A DNA stretch of 64,000 bases from Actinomycetospora chiangmaiensis DSM 45062 (lineage in GTDB: Bacteria > Actinomycetota > Actinomycetes > Mycobacteriales > Pseudonocardiaceae), in NCBI RefSeq assembly GCF_000379625.1, contig NZ_KB903243.1, positions 105 to 64,104 on the forward strand. The letters run 5' to 3'. Each line of letters opens with the position of its first letter. The stretch's first letter is position 1. The position numbers and the translations under genes are program-made. The notes under the pieces were generated by a model. That model had not been told where the DNA came from, did no database searches, and worked only from the letters and a program-made list of their open reading frames with translations. Positions 1 through 9,446 of this stretch are shown in pieces.

Positions 1-862
1 GGGGAAAGGCCTCGCGGCGGGCGGTCTCGGAGCGGTAGGCCGCCGCGTAGGCCCATTCCTCGAGCATGGTGCGGTTGTAGCGCTCGACCTTGCCATTGGT
101 CTGCGGACGGTAGGGCCGGGTGCGTTTGTGGGCGATGCCGGTCTCGGCCAGGGCAGCCGCGAAGTCCCGGGAGCGGTAGCAGGCGCCGTTGTCGGTGAGA
201 ACTCGCTGGATGCGGGTGATGCCGGCGTGGGCGAAGAACACCCGGGCGCGGCGCCAGAACTCAGCGGCGGTCTGCTTGCGTTCGTCTGCGAGCAGTTCGG
301 TGTAGGCCAGCCTGGAGTGGTCGTCGACGGCGTTGTGCAGGTAGGTATAGCCCATACCCCGGCGTCGGTCGCGCTTGCCAACGGCGCGACCGAGGACCTT
401 GTGGCCGCCGCCGTCGGGAATGTTGCCGAGCTTCTTGATGTCGACGTGCACCATGTCCCCGGGGTGGGGGTGCTCGTAGCGGCGGATCACCCGGCCGGTG
501 GCGCGGTCGAGATGAGACAGACGCGCCAGCCCGTAGCGGACCAGGACCTTGTGCACCGTCGAGGGCCAGATCCCGAGGAGGAACCCGATCCGCGCCGGAC
601 CCCACCGGCGCAGGACCCGGACCTTGATGATGCGCCGCTCACGGCGGGTCGGGGTCTGAGCGGGGCTGTGGTGCGGGCGCGAGGATCGGTCGGCCATGCC
701 GGCCTCGCCGAGCTCGCGATAGCGCCCGACCCAACGTCGCGTGGTGGTGACCGAGACCTGGAACCGTTCCGCGGCGCGGCGCTCGCACCAGCCGTCCTCA
801 ACGACACACCGGGCCAGCCGTAGCCGTCCGGTCGGGGTCAGGGGCGCATTACGGTGGACCAC
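1..862 (-). CDS. IS481 family transposase, 3' end missing
   Basis: Reading from GTG at 862 gives an uninterrupted frame to the window edge, beginning MVHRNAPLTPTGRLRLARCV, the usual start of IS481 transposases. An N-terminal helix-turn-helix region (ERFQVSVTTTRRWVGRYRELG) is followed by a DDE integrase core: VHVDIKKLG carries the first Asp, TDNGACYRS the second Asp, and the final Glu lies in the motif NGKVERYNRTMLEEWA. The frame looks intact, so the element may be active. About 285 residues are visible, and the C-terminus lies outside. A hairpin covering the region just before the GTG may limit its translation. Confidence 0.85.
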   Translation of the reverse strand, partial: MVHRNAPLTPTGRLRLARCVVEDGWCERRAAERFQVSVTTTRRWVGRYRELGEAGMADRSSRPHHSPAQTPTRRERRIIKVRVLRRWGPARIGFLLGIWPSTVHKVLVRYGLARLSHLDRATGRVIRRYEHPHPGDMVHVDIKKLGNIPDGGGHKVLGRAVGKRDRRRGMGYTYLHNAVDDHSRLAYTELLADERKQTAAEFWRRARVFFAHAGITRIQRVLTDNGACYRSRDFAAALAETGIAHKRTRPYRPQTNGKVERYNRTMLEEWAYAAAYRSETARREAFP

Positions 863-921
863 GAGGGCCTCCCTGGCTCGGGGTGCAGATGTCGCAATCC
901 ACACCGAGCCAGGAGGCCCTC
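863..921. repeat. Inverted repeat directly upstream of the transposase start
   Basis: Left arm 863-885 and right arm 900-921 pair over about 22 bp with one bulged base and one mismatch, leaving a 14-nt loop. The arm abuts the GTG at 862, so on the transposase mRNA the structure would hide the ribosome binding region. A role in preventing read-through expression is inferred. Confidence 0.75.
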
Positions 922-982
922 ACCTACATCAAGATCATCGCCCTGTGTCGCACCGCGTACCTAACCTCAGTGGTCAGTACAA

Positions 983-1357
983 CTAGCCGTGGTGGACGGC
1001 CTCGACGTTGTGTCCGTCGGGGTCGCGGAGGAACACCCCGTAGTAGCCGGGGTGGTACTCGGGCCACTCCCGCGGGGCGTGCAGCACCTCCACCCCGGCC
1101 GCCAGGGCCGCCTCGTGCACCGCGTCGACCGCCGCCCGGTCGGGCGCCGAGAACGCGACGTGCAGCTCCCGGTCGAGCGGGCCTCCCGGCGTCAGCCAGA
1201 ACCGCGGCACCCCTGCCGCGTCGGCGAGCCCGACGACGGCGCTCCCCTCGTGCGGGATCCGCATCGCCTCTCTGAAGCCGAGCGGAGCGAAGATCTGCAG
1301 GTAGCGGGCCACGGCGGCGTCGACGTCGGCGACCGGGATCCCGAGGTGATCGAGCAT
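983..1357 (-). CDS. VOC (glyoxalase/bleomycin resistance) family protein
   Basis: A 124-residue single-domain VOC protein starting MLDHLGIPVADVDAAVARYL and ending with the typical FLRDPDGHNVEAVHH, where the Glu/His residues belong to the metal-binding set of the beta-alpha-beta-beta-beta fold. The ATG at 1357 is chosen because it leaves a 10-nt gap after the upstream glycosyltransferase stop (1368) and matches the normal domain start; an earlier start at 1387 would overlap that gene. Substrate unknown. The IS481 element lies directly after its stop codon. Confidence 0.8.
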   Translation of the reverse strand: MLDHLGIPVADVDAAVARYLQIFAPLGFREAMRIPHEGSAVVGLADAAGVPRFWLTPGGPLDRELHVAFSAPDRAAVDAVHEAALAAGVEVLHAPREWPEYHPGYYGVFLRDPDGHNVEAVHHG

Positions 1358-1367
1358 GCCGCGGACG

Positions 1368-4300
1368 CTAGCGGTGACCCCCGACACGCTCGCCGGGCCG
1401 CTCGTCCAGCCGCGTCCGCGACGGCAGCGCCGAGAGCACCGTGAAGAGCACCAGCGCCAGCTGGAGCAGCAGGAGCAGGCCCCGCAGCGTCGTGTCCCGG
1501 GTGACGACCACCGGTCCGCCCCCGGCGGGTACCGGCACCCCGACGAGGTGCCCCCAGGCCGGGATGATGTCGGCGGGCGTCCCGCCGACCGTGGCGGTCC
1601 ACCCCGACTCCCGCTCCGCGGCGAGCACCACCAGGCGACGGTCGGCGCCGGGCGAGATGAGCACCCCGACGTCGGGCGGGCTCGCGGGCAGGATGCCGAT
1701 GCCCGACGGGCGGCGCGGCGCGGCCTTCGCGTCGGTGGCGTCGTCGGACACCGGCGGCTCGAGGACGACCGCCCCGGCCACGGGCAGGCCGATCGTGAGG
1801 ACCGTGCGGCCGTCGGAGGTCGGCGCCGCCGGGGTCAGCAGCGGGGCACCGGCGCTCACCGCGCGGTCCGCGACGCCGGCGTCCGGCAGGACCACCGCCG
1901 CCGTCCCGGACGCGGCGAGTTCCGCCGCGCCGGCCTGCACCGTGGCGGGGTCACCGGACAGCAGCGCCGTGACGTCGCGGGTGAGCCGGGCGGGCGCCGC
2001 CCCGACCGGCACCAGGTCGTCGTCGCCGTAGCGGGAGAGGTCGGCACCCGCGCGGCGGGTGGCGTCGGCGTCGAGGGCGAAACCGCGGCCGTCGGCACGC
2101 GGGGCGAGGCCCACCTCGACCACCGTGGCCCCGGAGCCGGCGAGGCGACCGGCCAGCTGCGCGTCGAGTACCGGGGCGGGACGCTCGGCGAGCGGGCCGC
2201 CGGTCCCGAGGAGGGCGGCGCACACGGCGAGCGCGACGGCGCCCGCGGCGGCCACCGGGACCGCGATGCCGCGGGCCCGCCCGGTCGAGGCCGCACTCGC
2301 GCGCAGCCGGAGCCGGGAGGAGAACGCCGTGCCCAGGCGGGAGGCCGCGGAGCGCGCCCCGCCGCCAACGCGGGAGAGCACGCCCTCGGGGCCGAGGTCG
2401 ATCGCGGGGTCGCCGAGCTGACGCGGGGCGGGTCGGTGCCTCGGCCCCGACCGTCCCGTCACGAGGGTGCCGAGCGGCGTCACGCGGGCCTCGGCCACGA
2501 GCGCGAGCAGACTCCACAGCGCTCCGCACGCGGCGAAGGCGAGCGCGGGGCCGGTCCAGCCCGGGCGGGGATCGCCGCCGGAGAGCGGCGCCAGCGCGAC
2601 CGTCCCGACGATGCCCGCGGCGACGATCCCGAGCAGCATGATCCCGAGGCCGGGGACCATCGTGCGGCGCGGCGCGAGCAGGGCGCCACCGACCGCGGCG
2701 ACCAGCACGATCAGCCCGACGACGGGCAGGGACCCGGCGCCCCCGGGGTCGAGGGACAGCACGTCGAGCGTGCTGGTGAACCGCTCGGCGACCGGTGACC
2801 CGGTGCCGTGCAGGAGCACCTGCGGGGCGCGGAGCAGGGTCGAGGGCCAGGGCAGGAGCAGCAGCACCGGCAGCACCACGACGGCGGCCAGCGCGACCGC
2901 CCGCCGCTTCGCCGCCCCCACGGGCGCCGGGACCGCCACGAACCCGACGACGACCACGACGAGCACCATGAGGTGCACCAGCGGCGCGAACGCGGACACG
3001 ACCGCGAGCAACAGTGAGGTGCCCGCGGCGGCGCTCCACCAGGACGTCCGTCGCCCACGCGTCCCCTCGTCGCCCGCCGCGGTGCGGCTGCCGCGCAGCA
3101 CCGCCGCCACGCCCGCGAGGACCAGCGGCAGCAGCACGACGACCACGACGCCGTCGAGCCGGCCCTGGGCGACCGCGGCCCCGGCGATGCCGAGCAGCGC
3201 GTACACCGACGCCGCGAGGGCGCGGAGCACGCGGCCGACCCGGACCGGGCGGGTGGCGACGTAGGCCGCGAGCCCGGCGAGCGGCAGCGCCCCCAGGAGG
3301 AGGAGCGACACGGCGACGGCGGGACCGGAGGCGCCGGCGACCGGCCACAACAGCCCGCCGACGACCCCGACGACGGCGAGCGCGGCCGAGGCCGGTGCGG
3401 CCGTACCCCCGGCGACCGGGTGCCACTCGGCGAGGTAGGCCGCCCACAGCGGACCGAGCTCGGGCAGGACCCGGAGGCGGCCGCCGGCGAGGTCGAGGCC
3501 GAGGCGGGAGCGCTGGGCCAGCAGCGACACGGCGGTGAGCGCCAGCACCATCAGCAGGGGCGGCGCGAGCAGCAGCTCCCGCAGCACGCGACCGGGGGTG
3601 ACCGGGACGACGACGAGCCGCGGGTCGGGCTCCGCGTGCGGCGCCTCGCGGGGGTCGGGAATCCCGACCAGGGCGGTGGCGGCCTCGGGGTCGGGCTCCG
3701 CCGTGCGGTGGCGGCCGCTCCGTGCGCCGATCAGCTCGGTGGGACCGGCCTCGCCCGACGCGACCGGCCCGGCCAGGGACACGGCGACGGACTCGCCGCC
3801 CGGGCGCCGCAGACCGGCCTTGCGCCGGCTCGACCGCTTGGGGGCGGTGGCACCGGCCGGCAGCGCGCCCTGCCCGACGAGCAGCGCCCCCGCCTCGGGC
3901 CCCTCGGCCGCCGCCGCGGCGGCGGAGACCGGCTCCCGCGTGGGACGGGCCGCCCAGTCCGGCAGCCGCCCGAGGTCGAGGTCGTCCCGGACGCGGTTGC
4001 GGACGATGCTCGCGAGGCCCCCGGACACCGCGTTGCGCAGGCGGGTGGTGCGGCTGGTGAGCAGCCCGCGGACGTCCCCCGACCCGGCGTCGGGCCGACG
4101 ACGGCGGCGGGCCTCCCGCAGGTCGCCGAGATCGGCCACCAGCCGGCCCATCGCGCCGAGCTCGGCGTTGGCCGCCCGCGGGCGGCGCAGCAGGAGGAAG
4201 CCGATGGCCCGCAGCACCGCGAGCAGCGGCAGGCGCACCAGGCCGATCGCGTACGCGGCGGCGGACCCGTTGACGAGGACCGTCGCCATGCCGTTGCGAC

Positions 4301-5063
4301 GGTCGGTGGTCCGCAGGCCGCCGTCGGTGCCCCGGGCGTCGAGGTCCCGCGCGCCGACCGTGACCGCCCGGGCGTGGTGCAGCCGCGCGGAGGGGACGCA
4401 GAGGACCAGGCCGCCCGCGCGGTTGACGCGCCAGCCGAGGTCGAGGTCCTCGCGGAGCAGCCCGAACGCCGAGTCGTACCCGCCGAGGGCGTCCCACTCG
4501 CGGCGCCGGACCAGGGCGCCCGCGGACCCGACCGCCAGCACCTCGGAGTTGGTGGCGAACTGCCCGAGGTCGAGCTCGTCGGAGCCGATGCCGGTCTGCC
4601 GGTGCCCGGAGGCGTCGGTGGACAGGCCCGCCTCGACGACCAGCCGGGGATCGTCCCAGTCGAGCTGGAGGGGGCCGAGCATCGCCGCGGACGGCGAGGC
4701 CTCGGCGACGGAGAGCAGGACGTCGAGGCACGAGGGCTCGGGGGCCGCGTCGTCGTGCAGCACCCACAGCCAGTCGCCCGAGCTGCGGTCCGACCCCTCG
4801 GCCCGACCCCACCGCCGGTCCGCGTCGGCCACCGCCGCCGCGACGGCCGTCCCGAACGGGGTGTCCCGGGGGAGGTCGAGCACGACGTCGACGCGGTTGG
4901 ACGACCGCAGCAGATCGGGCGTGGAGTCCCGCGAGCCGGTGTCGACCGCCACGACCCGACGGGGCCCGACGGTGAGCCGGCCGAGGGCACCGAGGGTCTC
5001 GGGCAGCCAGGCCTCGCCGTCGTGACAGACGAGGACCGCCAGCACGGGCGCCGTGGGGGCCAC
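1368..5063 (-). CDS. Large membrane glycosyltransferase, GT2 N-terminal domain
   Basis: 1231 residues from GTG 5063, preceded by GGGAGGG. Residues about 5-250 form a GT2 domain: VAVDTGSRDSTPDLL, the DxD-like LHDDAAPEP and the acceptor-side REDLDLGWRVNRAGG. Residues about 330-470 are an Ala/Pro/Gly-rich cytosolic linker. From about 490 to 870 there are many hydrophobic segments, then further segments near 935 and at the C-terminus flanking an extracytoplasmic part. The layout suggests a polyprenyl-linked or cell-envelope sugar transferase, and its place beside whiB and the manC/wbbL/rmlD genes supports a wall role; donor and acceptor cannot be told. It lies 116 bp downstream of whiB on the same strand. 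Confidence 0.85.
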   Translation of the reverse strand: MAPTAPVLAVLVCHDGEAWLPETLGALGRLTVGPRRVVAVDTGSRDSTPDLLRSSNRVDVVLDLPRDTPFGTAVAAAVADADRRWGRAEGSDRSSGDWLWVLHDDAAPEPSCLDVLLSVAEASPSAAMLGPLQLDWDDPRLVVEAGLSTDASGHRQTGIGSDELDLGQFATNSEVLAVGSAGALVRRREWDALGGYDSAFGLLREDLDLGWRVNRAGGLVLCVPSARLHHARAVTVGARDLDARGTDGGLRTTDRRNGMATVLVNGSAAAYAIGLVRLPLLAVLRAIGFLLLRRPRAANAELGAMGRLVADLGDLREARRRRRPDAGSGDVRGLLTSRTTRLRNAVSGGLASIVRNRVRDDLDLGRLPDWAARPTREPVSAAAAAAEGPEAGALLVGQGALPAGATAPKRSSRRKAGLRRPGGESVAVSLAGPVASGEAGPTELIGARSGRHRTAEPDPEAATALVGIPDPREAPHAEPDPRLVVVPVTPGRVLRELLLAPPLLMVLALTAVSLLAQRSRLGLDLAGGRLRVLPELGPLWAAYLAEWHPVAGGTAAPASAALAVVGVVGGLLWPVAGASGPAVAVSLLLLGALPLAGLAAYVATRPVRVGRVLRALAASVYALLGIAGAAVAQGRLDGVVVVVLLPLVLAGVAAVLRGSRTAAGDEGTRGRRTSWWSAAAGTSLLLAVVSAFAPLVHLMVLVVVVVGFVAVPAPVGAAKRRAVALAAVVVLPVLLLLPWPSTLLRAPQVLLHGTGSPVAERFTSTLDVLSLDPGGAGSLPVVGLIVLVAAVGGALLAPRRTMVPGLGIMLLGIVAAGIVGTVALAPLSGGDPRPGWTGPALAFAACGALWSLLALVAEARVTPLGTLVTGRSGPRHRPAPRQLGDPAIDLGPEGVLSRVGGGARSAASRLGTAFSSRLRLRASAASTGRARGIAVPVAAAGAVALAVCAALLGTGGPLAERPAPVLDAQLAGRLAGSGATVVEVGLAPRADGRGFALDADATRRAGADLSRYGDDDLVPVGAAPARLTRDVTALLSGDPATVQAGAAELAASGTAAVVLPDAGVADRAVSAGAPLLTPAAPTSDGRTVLTIGLPVAGAVVLEPPVSDDATDAKAAPRRPSGIGILPASPPDVGVLISPGADRRLVVLAAERESGWTATVGGTPADIIPAWGHLVGVPVPAGGGPVVVTRDTTLRGLLLLLQLALVLFTVLSALPSRTRLDERPGERVGGHR

Positions 5064-5179
5064 CGCAGTCCCTCCCGCCGTCGGGTCGCCCGGCGGTCGC
5101 CGGACGGGCCCGAGACTAGAAGGGGGGTCCGACAGCGCCGTCGGACAGGGTCACCACGCCGTGACCCGGAGCGTCCGGG

Positions 5180-5536
5180 TCAGACCACCCGACGCTTCAG
5201 ACGGCGGCGCTCCCGCTCGGAGAGACCACCCCAGATACCGAACCGCTCGTCGTGCCCGAGGGCGTACTCCAGGCACTCGGAGCGCACCTCGCAGCTGTTG
5301 CAGATCTGCTTGGCCTCCCGGGTGGATCCGCCCTTCTCGGGGAAGAACGCCTCCGGGTCGGTCTGCGCGCACAGGGCGCGTTCCTGCCACTCCTGCTCGT
5401 CCTCGCCCGTGACGGCGAACAGCTCCCCCAGGACGTCACGAGGCCGACCGGCCCCGTGCGGTCCCCCTGCCGCCGTGGACGTCCCGTCGAACCTCACGCT
5501 GCCCAGCACCACCGACCCGCTCTCCGCACCGTTCAC
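5180..5536 (-). CDS. whiB2: WhiB-family iron-sulfur transcription regulator (WhiB2/WhmD type)
   Basis: 118 residues with the four conserved cysteines: C56 in ALCAQTDPEAFF, then ICNSCEVRSEC supplying the CxxCxxxxxC cluster ligands, followed by the GIWGG turn and a basic tail ERERRRLKRRVV that contacts DNA or sigma factor. WhiB2 orthologues control septation and development. Calling it WhiB2 rests on sequence type plus its position upstream of and divergent from an M50 gene and fbiA, as in M. tuberculosis. GTG at 5536 is the first possible start; a shorter form from about 5500 is possible. A 224-bp divergent promoter region follows. Confidence 0.9.
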   Translation of the reverse strand: MNGAESGSVVLGSVRFDGTSTAAGGPHGAGRPRDVLGELFAVTGEDEQEWQERALCAQTDPEAFFPEKGGSTREAKQICNSCEVRSECLEYALGHDERFGIWGGLSERERRRLKRRVV

Positions 5537-5760
5537 ACGGCCTCCCTCACCGCTAGCACTCCCCAGCTGGCGGAGCGCCGGCCCCGCGCCGGCGTGTACG
5601 TCGCCAGGAATTACATCGGTGTCGTTCCATGTGGGTCAAGTCGGGGTACACGCATGGCCGCATGTCGCGACGGACGGTCGTCACGTGCGGTGAACGTGTT
5701 TTCGACGTTCATCGACGCTGCGTGGTCTCCCGGCCCGCCCGGACCTGGGACACTGGACCC

Positions 5761-6522
5761 GTGGCCAGCCTGCGCTCCGGTGGGAGCCTGACCCGGACCA
5801 GCCCCATCTTCCTGGGGCTCCTCGCCGCGACGGTGGCCGGGTGCGTCCTGACGCTCTTCGACGCCGAGATCGCCGTCACGGCCGGTGTGGTGATCATCAT
5901 CCTGGCCGGCTGGTGCGTCTCGCTCTGCCTGCACGAGTTCGCCCACGCCCTGACCGCGCACCGCTGCGGCGACCCGTGGGTCAAGGCCCGGGGCTACCTC
6001 ACGCTCGACATCACGAAGTACGCCAACCCCGGCCTCACCTTCGTGCTCCCGGTACTGTTCCTGATCATCGGCGGCATCCCGCTGCCCGGCGGCGCGGTCT
6101 ACATCGCCCGCGGCACCCTGCGCGCCCGGTGGGCGCAGAGCCTGGTCTCGTTCGCCGGTCCGCTGGTGAACCTGGTGCTGGCGGTGCTGCTCGCGCTGCT
6201 GGTCCCGGTGGTGCCGGTCTACCTCGGGGCGGGGCTGTCGTTCCTCGCCCTGATCCAGGTGCTCGCGTTCGTCCTGAACATCCTGCCGATCCCCGGGCTG
6301 GACGGGTGGGGCGTCCTCGACCCGTACCTCTCCGACCGGACCCGGCAGACGGTCGCCCCGTTCACGCCGTACGCCCCCCTCGTGCTCTTCGTCGTGCTGC
6401 TCCTCTTCTCCCCCGCGGCGCAGGCGCTGTTCGGCCTCGCGTCGTTCGTCTACCAGGCCACCGGCGGCGACCTGTCGCTGGCCGAGGCCGGGCGCGCGAT
6501 CTTCTTCTTCTGGCAGCGCTAG
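5761..6522 (+). CDS. Site-2-protease-like M50 family membrane metallopeptidase
   Basis: 253 residues, six or so membrane segments. The zinc motif HEFAH lies in the first third (SLCLHEFAHALTAHRCG), and the second metal-binding element is in a later helix, NILPIPGLDGWGVLDP, which matches the NxxPxxxLDG motif of site-2 proteases. It should cleave a membrane protein within the bilayer. GTG 5761 is chosen because upstream codons (to 5629) are not membrane-like and are poorly typed. It is divergent from whiB2 and 47 bp before fbiA, and may share its transcript. Confidence 0.85.
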   Translation: MASLRSGGSLTRTSPIFLGLLAATVAGCVLTLFDAEIAVTAGVVIIILAGWCVSLCLHEFAHALTAHRCGDPWVKARGYLTLDITKYANPGLTFVLPVLFLIIGGIPLPGGAVYIARGTLRARWAQSLVSFAGPLVNLVLAVLLALLVPVVPVYLGAGLSFLALIQVLAFVLNILPIPGLDGWGVLDPYLSDRTRQTVAPFTPYAPLVLFVVLLLFSPAAQALFGLASFVYQATGGDLSLAEAGRAIFFFWQR

Positions 6523-6569
6523 GACCCCGACCCGGCACGCTGTCGGGGGTCGGGGGCACGATCATCGGC

Positions 6570-7529
6570 GTGAAGGTCACGGTTCTGGTCGGGGGCGTCG
6601 GCGGCGCGCGGTTCCTGCAGGGGGTCCTGGCGGCGCTGAGGCCCACGGACGAGGTCTCCGCGGTGGTCAACGTCGGGGACGACATCTGGCTGCACGGCCT
6701 GCGGGTCTGCCCGGACCTCGACACCTGCATGTACACCCTCGGCGGCGGCATCGACGCCGAGAAGGGGTGGGGCCGCGCCGGCGAGACGTGGTCGGTCAAG
6801 GCCGAGCTGGAGGCCTACGGCGCCGACCCGACGTGGTTCGGGCTCGGCGACCGGGACGTCGCCACCCACCTGGTCCGCACCCGCATGCTGCGCGCCGGCT
6901 ACCCGCTCTCGCAGGTCACCGAGGCCCTGTGCAACCGGTGGAAGCCCGGCGTCGCGCTCATCCCCGCGAGCGACGACCGGATCGAGACCCACGTGGTCAT
7001 CGACGACCCGGACACCGGCGAGCGGCGCGCGGTCCACTTCCAGGAGTGGTGGGTCCGCTACCGCGCCGTCCCGCCCGCGCAGGGGTTCGCCTCCGTCGGG
7101 CGCGACCAGGCGACCGCCTGCCCGGCCGCCCTCACGGCGATCGCCGGGGCCGATCTCGTGCTGCTGGCGCCGTCCAACCCGGTGGTCAGCGTCGGCACCG
7201 TCGTCGACGTCCCCGGCCTGCGGGCGGCCCTCACCGCCGCCACCGCACCCGTCGTCGGGATCAGCCCGATCATCGGCGGCCGCGCGGTCCGCGGGATGGC
7301 CGAGGCCTGCCTCGACGCGGTGGGCGTGGAGGTCTCCGCGGAGGGCGTCGGGCTGCACTACGGCGCCCGCTCCGCCGGCGGCCTGCTCGACGGCTGGCTC
7401 GTGCACGAGACCGACACCGCCGAGGTGCCCGGGGTGGCGGTCCGCTCGGTCCCGCTGCTGATGAGCGACCCGGAGGCCACCGCGGCGATGGTCCGGGCGG
7501 CGATCGACCTGGCGGGCCTGCATGTCTGA
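6570..7529 (+). CDS. fbiA: 2-phospho-L-lactate transferase (F420 biosynthesis)
   Basis: 319 residues beginning [20 protein letters not shown], the nucleotide-binding GG-GGA-R-F start of CofD/FbiA. It joins the phospholactate or phosphoenolpyruvate unit to Fo, giving F420-0 or its dehydro form. Other family signatures are [20 protein letters not shown] and the [11 protein letters not shown] loop. GTG at 6570 fits the family start. Its 3' end overlaps fbiB by 8 nt, so the two are probably translated together. An F420-using type oxidoreductase lies at 27796-28680. Confidence 0.95.
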   Translation: MKVTVLVGGVGGARFLQGVLAALRPTDEVSAVVNVGDDIWLHGLRVCPDLDTCMYTLGGGIDAEKGWGRAGETWSVKAELEAYGADPTWFGLGDRDVATHLVRTRMLRAGYPLSQVTEALCNRWKPGVALIPASDDRIETHVVIDDPDTGERRAVHFQEWWVRYRAVPPAQGFASVGRDQATACPAALTAIAGADLVLLAPSNPVVSVGTVVDVPGLRAALTAATAPVVGISPIIGGRAVRGMAEACLDAVGVEVSAEGVGLHYGARSAGGLLDGWLVHETDTAEVPGVAVRSVPLLMSDPEATAAMVRAAIDLAGLHV

Positions 7530-8889
7530 CGTGCCCACCGACCACGCCGCCACCGACGGCATCACTGCGTGGGGCGTGCCCGGCCTGCCCGAGTTCCGCC
7601 CGGGCGACGACCTCGCCGCCGCGCTGACCGAGGCGCTGCGCGGACAGGTGGTCGACGGCGACGTCGTGGTCGTGACCTCGAAGGTGTTCTCCAAGGTCGA
7701 GGGCCGGCTGGTCACCGTCCCGCGCGACCCCGAGGAGCGCGACGCCGCGCGCCGTCGGCTGATCGACGACGAGACGGTCCGGGTCCTCGCGACGAAGGGC
7801 CGCACCAAGATCGTCACGAACCGGCTCGGCATCGTGCAGGCCGCCGCCGGCGTCGACGGCTCCAACGTCGAGACCGACGAGGTCGCGCTGTTGCCCGTCG
7901 ACCCCGACGGCTCGGCGGCCCGACTGCGGGCGCACCTGACCACCGCGCTGGGCGTCGACGTCGCGGTGGTCGTCACCGACACCATGGGGCGCTGCTGGCG
8001 CTCGGGCCAGACCGACGCCGCGATCGGCTCGGCGGGGCTCGTCGCGCTGCACGGCTACGGCGGGGCCGTCGACCGGCAGGGCAACGAACTGCTGGTCACG
8101 CAGGTCGCGGTGGCCGACGAGATCGCCTCGGCCGCGGACCTGGTCAAGGGCAAGCTGGGCGGGGTGCCGGTCGCCGTCGTCCGCGGCCTCGGCGCGCTGC
8201 GCGGGACCGGCCCGACGGCGGGCGAGCTGGTCCGGCCCGTCGAGGAGGACCTCTTCTGGCTCGGCACGAACGAGGCCATCGCCCGCGGTCGGCGGGAGGC
8301 CGTGCCCGCCCGCCGCTCGGTGCGGGCGTTCGCCGACGAGCCGGTCGACCCGGACGCCGTCCGCCGGGCCGTCGCGGCCGGCCTCACCGCGCCCGCGCCG
8401 CACCACTCGCGGCCGGTGCGCTTCGTGTGGCTGCGCGACGCGACCCGTCGTCGGGAACTGCTCGACGCCATGGCCACCGCCTGGCGCGCCGACCTCGAGG
8501 ACGACGGGTTCACCGCGGCCCAGGTCGAGAAGCGGCTCGCCCGCGGCGACCTGCTGTACCGGGCGCCGGAGCTGGTGCTGCCGTTCCTCGTGCGGGGTCC
8601 CGACGGCGGGGCCCACGACTACCCCGACGCCCGCCGGTCCGCCGGCGAGGCCACGATGTTCACCGTCGCGGGCGGTGCGGCGGTGCAGGGCCTGCTGGTG
8701 GCGCTCGCCGCGGAGGACCTGGGCTCGTGCTGGGTCGGCTCGACGATCTTCGCGGCCGACCTGGTGCGCTCGGTGCTGGACCTGCCGCCGACGTGGGAAC
8801 CGCTCGGTGCGGTCGCCCTGGGGCATCCGGCCGAGCCGCCCGCCGCGCGCGGCGAGCCGACCGCCGACGACCGGCTGGTGGAGCGGTGA
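7522..8889 (+). CDS. fbiB: F420:gamma-glutamyl ligase with C-terminal nitroreductase-like FMN domain
   Basis: 455 residues. Residues 1-250 are the CofE-type ligase ([36 protein letters not shown]) which adds glutamates to F420-0. Residues about 255-455 form an FMN-binding nitroreductase-like domain ([30 protein letters not shown] at the end), which in mycobacteria reduces dehydro-F420-0. The two-domain form is the actinobacterial one. It overlaps fbiA upstream and the Nudix gene downstream by 4 nt (GTGA), so the three genes form a tight operon. Confidence 0.95.
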   Translation: MSDVPTDHAATDGITAWGVPGLPEFRPGDDLAAALTEALRGQVVDGDVVVVTSKVFSKVEGRLVTVPRDPEERDAARRRLIDDETVRVLATKGRTKIVTNRLGIVQAAAGVDGSNVETDEVALLPVDPDGSAARLRAHLTTALGVDVAVVVTDTMGRCWRSGQTDAAIGSAGLVALHGYGGAVDRQGNELLVTQVAVADEIASAADLVKGKLGGVPVAVVRGLGALRGTGPTAGELVRPVEEDLFWLGTNEAIARGRREAVPARRSVRAFADEPVDPDAVRRAVAAGLTAPAPHHSRPVRFVWLRDATRRRELLDAMATAWRADLEDDGFTAAQVEKRLARGDLLYRAPELVLPFLVRGPDGGAHDYPDARRSAGEATMFTVAGGAAVQGLLVALAAEDLGSCWVGSTIFAADLVRSVLDLPPTWEPLGAVALGHPAEPPAARGEPTADDRLVER

Positions 8890-9446
8890 CGCCGCCGCCC
8901 GTGCACGACGACGCCACGGCGGTCCTGACGGCGTGGGAGGCGCCGACGCCCGACCAGTCGGCGATCCGGTACGCCCTGCTCGCCTACCTCGCCGCGCGGT
9001 CCGACGCCTGCGCCCGGGCCTGCGCGAGCGGGCACCTGACGGCCTCGGCCCTCGTCGTCGACGCCGTCGGGGAGCACGCGCTGCTGACGCTGCACCCGCG
9101 GGTGGGTCGCTGGCTGCAGCTCGGCGGCCACATCGAGGCCGACGACCCGACGCTGCGCGACGCGGCGCTGCGCGAGGCCACCGAGGAGTCGGGCATCGCC
9201 GACCTCACGATCTCCGACGCGCCGGTGCACCTCGACGTCCACCCGGTCACCTGCTCGCTCGGGGTGCCCACCCGGCACCTCGACGTCCGCTACCTCGTCC
9301 GGGCCCCGGCGGGCGCGACCGCCGTCCGCAGCGACGAGTCGGTCGACCTGCGGTGGTGGCCGCTCGCCGAGCTGCCCGACGACGTGGCTTTCGGGCGGGC
9401 GTTCGGCCGGTCGCTCACGCCGTCGGAGCCGTCAGCCCGGTCGTGA
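8886..9446 (+). CDS. Nudix hydrolase
   Basis: 186 residues from a GTG overlapping the fbiB stop codon (GTGA). The Nudix box runs [24 protein letters not shown] with the REATEESG core and upstream Gly in place. Substrate unknown. Coupling to fbiB suggests a clean-up role for a phosphorylated or nucleotide-linked intermediate of F420 synthesis, but this is inference from position only. Its end overlaps the convergent serine hydrolase gene by 32 bp. Confidence 0.9.
   Translation: MTPPPVHDDATAVLTAWEAPTPDQSAIRYALLAYLAARSDACARACASGHLTASALVVDAVGEHALLTLHPRVGRWLQLGGHIEADDPTLRDAALREATEESGIADLTISDAPVHLDVHPVTCSLGVPTRHLDVRYLVRAPAGATAVRSDESVDLRWWPLAELPDDVAFGRAFGRSLTPSEPSARS

Larger units (their letters stand above)
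1..982 (-). mobile_element. IS481-family insertion sequence, cut by the left window edge
   Basis: The stretch encodes the N-terminal three quarters of an IS481-type transposase on the minus strand and ends beside the stop codon of the next gene at 983. The 5' non-coding end (863-982) holds a long hairpin directly before the transposase start. The exact terminus and target duplication cannot be fixed because only one end is present; the likely edge is around 970-985, where the sequence reads TGACCACTGAGGTTAGG on the minus strand, the kind of end I associate with IS481 elements. The element sits immediately downstream of the glyoxalase-like gene without breaking it. Confidence 0.8.

Noticed and set aside
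128-823. Long plus-strand open frame across the IS element
   Set aside because: It is antisense to the clear IS481 transposase and has low-complexity composition.
1356-5693. Very long plus-strand open frames of 480 and 757 codons
   Set aside because: They are antisense shadows of the giant glycosyltransferase, rich in Arg/Gly/Pro, without recognisable domains; a common effect of high GC.
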